Shown in pieces: positions 57,409 to 64,000 of a stretch of DNA of 64,000 bases (within the stretch, counting starts at the first letter, position 1; each line of letters opens with the position of its first letter). The stretch is from Roseiarcus sp963776665. Its GTDB lineage: Bacteria; Pseudomonadota; Alphaproteobacteria; Rhizobiales; Beijerinckiaceae. The DNA lies in assembly GCA_963776665.1 (NCBI GenBank), contig CAVZNQ010000013.1:124001-188000 (forward strand). Direction: 5' to 3'. Made by a program: the position numbers and the translations under genes. The notes under the pieces were generated by a model that was not told where the DNA came from, made no database searches, and worked only from the letters and a program-made list of their open reading frames with translations.

Positions 57409-58473
57409 ATGGCGACGCGTGGTGCAGGCGACAAGGGTCCGGTCGTGCATCCGGTTCTCGCAACACTCGCCGGCGACGTGCATCCCGGAGACGCCGTACG
57501 GCTCCAGGGCTACGTGGGACCGACGAAGAATGGCGAGACACTGCGGCTCTATGCTGCGCTGGAAGATCTGAGCGACTACATCGACATACCGCGGGACGAG
57601 GTGCTCAGGTCGGCCGAGGCGCCGGAGGCGGTGGCGCCGAAAGGCGGAGTCTACGTGTGGGTGAAGCCCGATGCGCAGCTCGTCTATACGCGGACGCACT
57701 CCGCCACTGCCCTGGCGCGGGACCTCGGCGGCGCCTCGGCGCTGGAGGCGCAGCTGGCGAACGAATTTCGCCGGCGAAACCCCGGGGCGACCGTGCTCAC
57801 ATCGCTGACGGCGGGAACAAACGCACTCGCGTTCGTCGAGTTCCGGCCCGGGCTCACCGGCGTCGTGGAAAGCGCGCCGGAGGGCCAACCGTCTAAAATC
57901 GACGCGCTGCGCGGACGCACGCTGAGCAGCATCTATAGCGAGCTGTCGCGGCTGCCCACGCCGCCCGCGCTCCTCCACGCCGCCGGCCGAACCATGGCGG
58001 CGCCTCCCGCAAGGGCGCCCAAGCCGCCTCAGACGCCGATGGCCCACGGGATGAGCGCAGCTCAGGTTTCGACGCCGCCAACGTCGGACACGGCCCGCGT
58101 TCGTGCGCGCCACATCACTCCGGCCACACCTCCGGAGCAGTCGTGGTTCAACGCCACCTTCTGCAACGGCGCGCACATCTGTGTGCAGGGGTGGGACTGG
58201 GCCACCTCTGGCAACATCTGGTACGGCTCGTATGAGGTCGTCACCATGGTTGGCAGCGAGGGAACGGTGAACGCGAACCTGCAGCTCTACAACTGGGACT
58301 CGGGGTGGTCGCTGTTTACCGGCTCGTGGGGCTATTGGGTGGAATTCTACAATGCGGTCAACGTCCCGGGGCATTGGATAAGTGTGAACGTCAATGGGGC
58401 CACGGCGGGGAACACCTACGCCTCTCTGAGCGGCGCCGGCGGCGGAACACAGGTCAGCATGGCGGTCCGCTGA
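57409..58473 (+). CDS. Two-domain protein of unknown function with a Trp-rich C-terminal domain
   Basis: A 354-residue protein I do not recognise. Residues about 1-190 are beta-rich (LATLAGDVHPGDAVRLQGYVG, KGGVYVWVKPDAQLVYTRT) and end in ALRGRTLSSIYSELSRL. Residues about 195-240 are a Pro/Ala-rich linker (PPARAPKPPQTPMAHG). Residues about 250-354 are very aromatic (SWFNATFCNGAHICVQGWDWATSGNIWYGSYE; NWDSGWSLFTGSWGYWVEFYN), resembling a beta-sandwich or lectin-like domain with one Cys pair. No signal peptide is seen. ATG 57409 follows GAGGAGG. It is divergent from the cys operon. Confidence 0.75.
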   Translation: MATRGAGDKGPVVHPVLATLAGDVHPGDAVRLQGYVGPTKNGETLRLYAALEDLSDYIDIPRDEVLRSAEAPEAVAPKGGVYVWVKPDAQLVYTRTHSATALARDLGGASALEAQLANEFRRRNPGATVLTSLTAGTNALAFVEFRPGLTGVVESAPEGQPSKIDALRGRTLSSIYSELSRLPTPPALLHAAGRTMAAPPARAPKPPQTPMAHGMSAAQVSTPPTSDTARVRARHITPATPPEQSWFNATFCNGAHICVQGWDWATSGNIWYGSYEVVTMVGSEGTVNANLQLYNWDSGWSLFTGSWGYWVEFYNAVNVPGHWISVNVNGATAGNTYASLSGAGGGTQVSMAVR

Positions 58474-58754
58474 TCGGCCGGGACGGCTGGCGGCGATTTT
58501 CATTGGTCTAACCCATAGCTCGTCTCCGGGCGGCCCCTCTTGTCGTTGCGACCCACGCTCCGTCCTGAATGAGGCGGACGCGCGCTAACGGCCCCTCGTG
58601 CGCGACCCCGCTTCGCAATGCGGCGAAGGCGCCGTAGAAGGGTTCCGTCGGCCTCGTCGGCCATGGCAAACCCGTATTGCGAAGCCCATGGTCGTGTCTT
58701 CTCCCGGGCGCAGCCGTCTCGAGTCACAGGAAGCTCAGCGCAGGCGTTTCGGCA

Positions 58755-60158
58755 ATGGTCTTTTCCTCGATAACGTTCCTGTTCTATTTCCTGCCGATCT
58801 TTCTGGCTTTTTATTTCCTCACCCCGACGATCAAGGGCAAAAACGTCGTCACGCTGCTGTTCTCGCTCCTTTTCTACGCCTGGGGAGAACCGCGCTTTGT
58901 CCTGGTCCTCTTGTTCTCGATCGTCTTCAACTTCTTCGCCGCGCTGATCATCGACAACCGGGACGGCGCGGCGCGCCGGATCGCGCTTGCGGTCGCGGTG
59001 GCGGGCAATCTTCTCATCCTCGCGCTGTTCAAATATGCGAATTTCGTCACCGGCAATCTTGCGGCGCTGCTGGGGCCGTTCGGAATAGCGGTGGCGAAGA
59101 CCAACATCGCTCTTCCGCTCGGAATCTCCTTCTTCACCTTCCATTGCCTGTCGTACATCATCGACATCTACCGGCGGCGGTTCCGAGCCAACCGCGATCC
59201 GATCGATGTCGCTCTTTATATCTCTCTCTTTCCGCAATTGGTCGCCGGACCGATCGTCCGCTACAAGACCGTCGCCCGCCAGCTGGACGCGCGCAGATTC
59301 ACGCTGGCCCGCATCTCCGTCGGCGCGCGCATTTTCATCGTCGGCCTGGCGCAGAAGGTGCTGGTGGCCGACGTCGTCGCGCCGCTGGTTCAGGTCGCGT
59401 TCGACCAGGCGCCCAATCGCTCGCTCGTCGAAGCGTGGATCGGACTTATCGCGTACACGGTCCAGATCTATTTCGATTTCGCCGGCTATTCGAACATGGC
59501 GATTGGCCTCGGGATCGTGCTCGGCTTCACCTTTCCGCGCAATTTCCGCATGCCGTACACATCGCTCTCGATCACCGAGTTCTGGCGGCGCTGGCACATC
59601 TCGCTGTCTTCATGGCTGCGCGACTACCTTTACATTCCGCTCGGCGGCAACCGCGGCGGGAATGCACAGACCTATCGCAATCTCGTCATGGTGTTCCTGC
59701 TGTGCGGACTATGGCATGGCGCGAATTGGACCTTCGTCCTGTGGGGCGCGTGGCACGGCGCCTTCCTGGTGATCGAACGGCTGGGCCTGCAGACGGTTCT
59801 CGCCCGGCTGGCGATCCCGGCGCGGTGGGCCTATGCGCTGCTCGCGGTCATGGGAGGCTGGGTCCTGTTTCGCGCCGCCAATCTCTCCGAAGCCGTCGGC
59901 TATTACGCCAGCCTCTTCGGCCGGCACGGCGTGACCGAGCTCAGCTTCGACATGCACGACGCCCTGAGCGAACGGGCGATTGCGACGCTGGTCATCGGTT
60001 GCGTTCTGGCGGTGGTCCCGCGATGGCTGCCCCGGTGGCCGGCGCCGCTCGTCCTGCGAGCCTCGGCCGACGTGACCGTGACCTTCGCGCTTCTGATCTT
60101 TTCCATGATCACGGTTGCGGCCGGCGCCTATAGCCCCTTCCTGTACTTCCGGTTCTGA
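58755..60158 (+). CDS. MBOAT O-acyltransferase, AlgI-like
   Basis: A 467-residue polytopic membrane protein of the MBOAT family. FSSITFLFYFLPIFLAFYFLTP opens it, SLFPQLVAGPIVRYK and TEFWRRWHISLSSWLRDYLYIPLGGNRGG are typical AlgI segments, and CGLWHGANWTFVLWGAWHG carries the catalytic His. It likely moves acetyl groups across the membrane for polysaccharide acetylation. ATG 58755 is the natural start. It is followed 6 bases later by the AlgJ-like gene. Confidence 0.88.
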   Translation: MVFSSITFLFYFLPIFLAFYFLTPTIKGKNVVTLLFSLLFYAWGEPRFVLVLLFSIVFNFFAALIIDNRDGAARRIALAVAVAGNLLILALFKYANFVTGNLAALLGPFGIAVAKTNIALPLGISFFTFHCLSYIIDIYRRRFRANRDPIDVALYISLFPQLVAGPIVRYKTVARQLDARRFTLARISVGARIFIVGLAQKVLVADVVAPLVQVAFDQAPNRSLVEAWIGLIAYTVQIYFDFAGYSNMAIGLGIVLGFTFPRNFRMPYTSLSITEFWRRWHISLSSWLRDYLYIPLGGNRGGNAQTYRNLVMVFLLCGLWHGANWTFVLWGAWHGAFLVIERLGLQTVLARLAIPARWAYALLAVMGGWVLFRAANLSEAVGYYASLFGRHGVTELSFDMHDALSERAIATLVIGCVLAVVPRWLPRWPAPLVLRASADVTVTFALLIFSMITVAAGAYSPFLYFRF

Positions 60159-60164
60159 GCTGGA

Positions 60165-61310
60165 ATGCTCAAGCGCCATCGCCGATATTTCGCCCTTCTG
60201 GCTTTCGCGCTACTGGCGACGCCGCTCATCGTCGGACTTATCAAGCCCGACAGCCCGGAGCTGATTCTGAAGGAAGGACGCCTGCTGGCGTCGACGCCGC
60301 AGGCGCCCCTGAGCTGGGACGCGCTCATCGCGTTTCCGGGCGAGGCCGACGCCTATCTCAAGGATCATTTCGGCCTTCGGCAGACGATGATCCATACCCA
60401 ACGCGACCTGTCCCACCCGGTGCTCTACGGCAACGAGAAGGCCCTCATCGGCCGCGATGGCCGGATGTTCTACCTTGGGCGGGACATGGTGCGTCAGAGC
60501 GCCGGGCTCGTTCTCCGCGACCGGAAGGTGGCCGATGCGGCCGACATGCTGGCCGAGATGCGCGCCGCGCTCGCCCGGCGCGGCGCAAGCCTGCTCGTGG
60601 CCGTGGCGCCCAATTCCTCGACAATATACCAGGACGATCTTCCGCTGTGGGCGCAGAGGGGGGAAAGGAAAACCGAGTACGATCTCTTTCTCGCCGATCT
60701 TGCCGCGCGCGGAATCAAGACTGTCGACCTGAGGCCGGTGATGGAGAAGGCGCGCGCCGACAGCGAGGCCTATCTCATGCACGACACCCACTGGACCGCG
60801 CGCTCGGCGGTGCTCGCGTTCAACGCCATCGCCGAGGCGAGCGGCCATCCGGATTGGCGGCTCGATCCCGAGTCGTCGATCGGGCCGCCAGCCGAGCGCA
60901 AGGGCGGCGACGTCGCACGGATCATCGGGGCCGAGGACGAGGTGACCGAAACCGTCCGGGAGCTAGCGCTGCCTTCGGGAGGAAAAAGCCAGGACCTTTC
61001 GCCGGGGCCGATGCCCGATTGGATTCTGTCGTCGGGCCGGCCCGGCCCGACCATCATGGTCATCGGCAATTCCTTCACCGCCTCCTATTTTCCGCCGATG
61101 CTCGCCCAGCATGTTGGGCGCGCCATCTGGCTCAATCATCACGAATGCGGCTTCGACTGGGCGGAGGTCGAGAAGTTTCAGCCGGACGAGGTCTGGTGGA
61201 TTCCGACGGAGCGCTTTCTGATCTGCGACGAAGGCGTCCGGCCGCTCAACCTCGCCGGCGCGGCCGCGGATCGCGGCCTGGTCGGCGTCCGCGGAACGTC
61301 GCCGGACTGA
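60165..61310 (+). CDS. AlgJ/AlgX-like SGNH acetyltransferase partner
   Basis: A 381-residue protein with an N-terminal membrane anchor (YFALLAFALLATPLIVGLIKPDSPELI) and an extracytoplasmic SGNH domain. MIVAVAPNSSTIYQDDL-like VAVAPNSSTIYQD, LMHDTHWTARSAVLAFNAI (the DxHW motif) and MVIGNSFTASYFPPM (GNSF, catalytic Ser) match AlgJ/AlgX enzymes. It would receive acetyl from the AlgI-like protein and pass it to a polysaccharide. No polymerase or glycosyltransferase is adjacent, so the acceptor is unknown. Confidence 0.87.
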   Translation: MLKRHRRYFALLAFALLATPLIVGLIKPDSPELILKEGRLLASTPQAPLSWDALIAFPGEADAYLKDHFGLRQTMIHTQRDLSHPVLYGNEKALIGRDGRMFYLGRDMVRQSAGLVLRDRKVADAADMLAEMRAALARRGASLLVAVAPNSSTIYQDDLPLWAQRGERKTEYDLFLADLAARGIKTVDLRPVMEKARADSEAYLMHDTHWTARSAVLAFNAIAEASGHPDWRLDPESSIGPPAERKGGDVARIIGAEDEVTETVRELALPSGGKSQDLSPGPMPDWILSSGRPGPTIMVIGNSFTASYFPPMLAQHVGRAIWLNHHECGFDWAEVEKFQPDEVWWIPTERFLICDEGVRPLNLAGAAADRGLVGVRGTSPD

Positions 61311-61412
61311 GCCTGCCGACACGGCGCCGTTTCAGACAGCACGCGAGAGGTGATAGTCTCGCCAGAGGGCTGCCGGATGCCCGCTTTCCCGGGCATGCCA
61401 GTCAATGGCGGG

Positions 61413-61886
61413 TCAGCACTGGGACGTCTGACGCTCGCCGACGAATTTTCCCGCCCTGTCGTAACTGAGCTTGTGGATCACGCAGCCGCCCTGGGAGCCG
61501 GGGCCCGCGCCTTCGGGCGCGGCCGCAGGAAAGTCGCTGAACGACGGCGCGGTGACAATGATTACCGGGCCGGCGCCCCCGCCGCCCGTGTCAGCGAACC
61601 CGTAGGGACCGTACCAGAAGCCCGAGCCGTAGAACCCGCCGCCGTTCCAGAACCGGCCGTTTCTGCCGAAGCGGGCGCCCCGGTTCGAACCGCGCCACGC
61701 CCATGAGGAACGGCTCCCGTTTCGGAAGCCCGGCGCCGACGCGTGGCCATGGCCCGTGCCCGAGCGCATGGCCGGCGACCCGAACGACATCTGACCGTGG
61801 GCGAGCGCGGCTCCGGGGCCGGACAAAAGGAAGAGAGCGACCGCGGCCGACGCGGAAGCCCCCCTCATAAGGAGGGAAGTTCGCAT
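61413..61886 (-). CDS. Glycine-rich exported protein
   Basis: A 157-residue protein with a signal peptide (GASASAAVALFLLSGPGAALA). The mature part is Gly/Arg/Trp/Phe-rich (SWAWRGSNRGARFGRNGRFWNGGGFYGSGFWYGPYGF), followed by VIIVTAPSFSDFPAA and two cysteines near the end. It resembles small Gly-rich surface proteins of Rhizobiales, with no assigned function. ATG 61886 is used; ATG 61868 is an alternative within the signal. Convergent with the AlgJ-like gene. Confidence 0.7.
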   Translation of the reverse strand: MRTSLLMRGASASAAVALFLLSGPGAALAHGQMSFGSPAMRSGTGHGHASAPGFRNGSRSSWAWRGSNRGARFGRNGRFWNGGGFYGSGFWYGPYGFADTGGGGAGPVIIVTAPSFSDFPAAAPEGAGPGSQGGCVIHKLSYDRAGKFVGERQTSQC

Positions 61887-61983
61887 GGGAAAATATCTCC
61901 GGCGCCGCAACGGCAAGCTTAGCGGCAAAAAGGCCCCGGAGTCGATGGCCTCTCGGACCGCCGGCTTGAGCGCGGCCGCCGGC

Positions 61984-63283
61984 TCATCGGACCACGGTCA
62001 GCCGCCGCGCCGCCCTTGTCAGCCCGGTATAGAGCCAGCGCGCGCGATGCTCGCGGAAGGCGAAGCTTTCATCGAACAGCATCACGTTGTCCCACTGCGA
62101 TCCCTGCGCCTTGTGGACGGTGAGCGCATAGCCGTAGTCGAACTCGTCCGATTCGCGCCTGAGCGGATAGGCGAGGTCGCCTTCCGTCCCTTCGAAAAAC
62201 TGCTTCAGCACGGCGACCTTGACGGCCGAGCGGGCGCCCTCGTCCTCCGAGCGCAGGGTCATCTTGACGAAATCCTTCTTCACCCCGCCGAGCGCCTCGA
62301 CCCGCCACAGGCCGCCGTTGATGAGGCCCTTGGCGCGGTCGTTGCGCAGGCAGACCAGACGGTCGCCGGCGACCGGCAGCGGCTCGCCGAAGCCGTTGAG
62401 ATCGCGCATCCGCTGGTTGTAGGCGCGGCGGGTGCGGTTCACCCCGACCAGCACCTGATCGGCGGCCAGCACCTCCGCGGAGTCGAGGGCGGCGCGCCGG
62501 ATGACGCGCGTCTCGCCATAGACGCCTTCCTTGAGCTCGCCGCCGGAGCGCACGACCTCCGACAGACGGATGATTGGATTGTCGTGCGCCTGGCGATGGA
62601 TCTGGGTCAGCATCACGTCGGGCGCGCCGTCGGTGAAATAGCCGCCGCCCTTGACCGGCGGCAGCTGGAACGGGTCGCCCAGGACCAGGATCGGTTTGCC
62701 AAACGAGAGAAGGTCGCGCGCAAGCTCCGCGTCGACCATCGAGCATTCGTCGATCACGATGAGCCCGACGCGCGAAGCCGGCCCGTCGGCGTTGAGGGTA
62801 AAGGTCGGGCGCGCCTTCCGCACCCTCGCTCGCCCGGTAGATGAGCGCGTGGATGGTGGTCGCGCCCGCGCAGCCCTTGGAGCGCATAACCAGCGCCGCC
62901 TTGCCGGTGAAGGCGGCGAAGGCCGTCTCGCCGCGTGCGCCCTCGGCTATGTGGCGGGCGAGCGTCGTCTTGCCGACCCCGGCATAGCCGAACAGGCGGA
63001 ACACCTGCGGCTCGCCTTGCTTAAGCCACCGGCCGACCGCGTCGATCGCCTGCGTCTGCTCGGGCGACCATTCGCGGCCGATCGGCCGCGACGACACGGC
63101 GGCGGGCGCGGGGGGCCGCTGAGCCGCGGCGATCAATTCCTCGGCCGCGCGCCTCGGCCCGCCGTGCGCGCCGCACCGGGAGCAGACCGGCGGCTGGCGG
63201 CCGAGATCGTAATATTTCGCCCCGCAAGCCAAGCACTGCCGCTTGGTTCCTAGACGGCCGGACGCCGGCTTGCTCTTGGTCAA
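61984..63283 (-). pseudogene. RecD-like ATP-dependent DNA helicase with N-terminal zinc ribbon, frameshifted
   Basis: Residues 10-40 form a zinc ribbon (LGTKRQCLACGAKYYDLGRQPPVCSRCGA; Cys pairs) that looks like the FYDLN_acid family start. A helicase follows: EWSPEQTQAIDAVGRWLK, Walker A FGYAGVGKTTLA, and ALIYRASEG. The frame then breaks near 62824-62828. The rest (VIDECSMVDAELARDLL with DEXX, GDPFQLPPVKGG, ALTVHKAQGSQWDNVML, LYTGLTRAARRL) lies one frame over, ending at 61984. One surplus G in the run (reverse-complement GAGGGTG) explains it. Motifs are complete, so it may be functional in the real genome. Confidence 0.82.
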
Positions 63284-63410
63284 TAAGCCCTCGCCCTCCG
63301 GCTCCGAGGCGCCCGAGCATAAACGATTGATTCAGATTTGAAGCGCAGCTTTTTATAAGAATTGTCGAAAACATCGCCAGCCTAAGGCCCTCCGTTGGGA
63401 GAGCCGACGC

Positions 63411-63438
63411 CTTGAACGCTCGATCCTAGGCCCCATAT
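63411..63438 (+). promoter_or_regulatory. Probable RpoH (sigma-32) promoter of the Hsp20 gene
   Basis: CTTGAA (63411-63416) and CCCCATAT (63431-63438) are separated by 14 bases, matching the heat-shock sigma factor consensus (CTTGAA; CCCCATNT). It lies 115 bases upstream of the Hsp20 start. The resulting leader of about 105 bases before the gene could hold a ROSE-type RNA thermometer, as in rhizobial small heat-shock genes; no such structure was proved here. Confidence 0.72.
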
Positions 63439-63552
63439 CTCCCTCATCCGGAAAGGGTTTCGCCCGGTCTGGATGGTTGACGGCAGAACCGGACCGGGCG
63501 CTTCGATGAAGGCCTGTATGTTCCGGGAGGCGCCTGAAAGGGGGCTTCGAAC

Positions 63553-63982
63553 ATGGTGCGTGTGACGGCGCTGACCTCTCCGCTGCTCCTCGGATTCGAT
63601 GATCTCGAGCGGGCGCTGGACAAAGTCTCGAAGACCGGGACGGACGGTTACCCGCCCTACAACATCGAGCGGATCGCCGCCGAGGGCGGCGAGCCGGAAC
63701 GATTACGCATCACCCTTGCGGTCGCCGGCTTCTCGCAGGACCAGATCGAGGTCACCGTCGAGGAGAACCAGCTCACTGATCCGCGGCCGGCAGCAGGAGG
63801 ACAAGGCGCGGGAATATCTGCATCGCGGCATCGCGGCGCGGCAGTTCCAGCGCAGCTTCCTCCTGGCCGAGGGCATGCAGGTGCTGAGCGCCGATCTGGC
63901 GCAGGGGTTGCTCGCGATCGATCTCGTTCGACCGCAGCCCGAGCGGGTGGTGCGAAAGATACGGATATCGGCGCGCGATTGA
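63553..63982 (+). pseudogene. Small heat-shock protein Hsp20/IbpA family, frameshifted
   Basis: Starts VRVTALTSPLLLGFDDLERALDKVSKTGTDGYPPYNIERI, then the alpha-crystallin domain LRITLAVAGFSQDQIEVTVEENQL, after which the frame breaks near 63774-63776. LIRGRQQEDKAREYLHRGIAARQFQRSFLLAEGMQVL and QPERVVRKIRISARD continue one frame over, to TGA 63980-63982. One surplus base explains it, so the original is an IbpA-type holdase of about 142 residues. ATG 63553 follows GAAAGGGGG. Its promoter matches RpoH. Confidence 0.85.
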
Positions 63983-64000
63983 AGGATGCGCGGCCTTAAG

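Noticed and set aside
61885..62844. Plus-strand frame with AAGGAGG before ATG 61885
   Set aside because: It runs antisense through the helicase; the ribosome-like site is the complement of the neighbouring gene's start region, so chance is likely.

Overview
The window is high-GC DNA that looks chromosomal and alphaproteobacterial, most likely Hyphomicrobiales (Rhizobiales; a Beijerinckiaceae- or Methylocystaceae-like lineage is my guess). The basis is gene content: DUF2849/cysI/cysH/DUF934, ubiA, folC, an FtsX-type permease and ATPase beside a divergent GDSL esterase, TolB/TPR-type class III cyclases, DUF1328, and rhizobial-style palindromic intergenic repeats. No rRNA, tRNA, CRISPR array, prophage or intact insertion sequence was recognised.

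Layout. 1-6000: end of an unknown gene, ubiA, a decayed vapC beside a Phd/YefM antitoxin, folC, a DUF1328 peptide, a lipoprotein alpha/beta hydrolase and a PCMT-like methyltransferase. 6000-14200 (minus strand): a class III cyclase with TPRs, then the most distinctive block, a corrinoid/tetrahydrofolate methyl-transfer operon. In transcription order this is corrinoid protein, DUF1638, 'virulence factor' PF13769, MetV-like zinc protein, MetF, methyl-THF:corrinoid methyltransferase and a RACo-type [2Fe-2S] reactivator. 14600-25000: DUF4331, nitrilase-family hydrolase, FMN reductase, SDR plus MaoC, a dihydroorotase-like amidohydrolase, YgfZ, and a three-gene sugar ABC importer. 24670-31240: UspA, Fe-SOD, LOG protein, glutaryl-CoA dehydrogenase with a type III CoA-transferase, an FAD amine oxidase and CspA. 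31300-46900: xylulokinase, MarC, sterol-desaturase-type hydroxylase, EamA exporter, SDR, aldo/keto reductase, a deacetylase-like secreted protein, CPA2 antiporter, KDPG aldolase, L28, FtsH and an acyl-CoA ligase. 46950-64000: FtsX permease/ATPase with TesA, PurU, MsrB, HemH, the assimilatory sulfate-reduction operon, a Trp-rich protein of unknown type, an AlgI/AlgJ-type acetylation pair, a RecD-like helicase and an RpoH-driven Hsp20.

How the genes work together. Several products meet at one-carbon/folate metabolism: the corrinoid methyl-transfer module passes a methyl group to THF, MetF/MetV oxidise methyl-THF to methylene-THF, PurU releases formate from formyl-THF, FolC polyglutamylates folates, and YgfZ is folate-binding. 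The methyltransferase that would load the corrinoid protein from a substrate (MttB/MtgB family) is not in the window, so the methyl donor is unknown. The cys operon supplies reduced sulfur; the ABC importer and xylulokinase suggest pentose use.

Sequence quality. At least seven otherwise well-conserved genes carry a one- or two-base indel, mostly an extra base in a short G/C run. This looks more like residual assembly error than a cluster of pseudogenes. Coordinates given for those genes span the repaired reading frame where possible.
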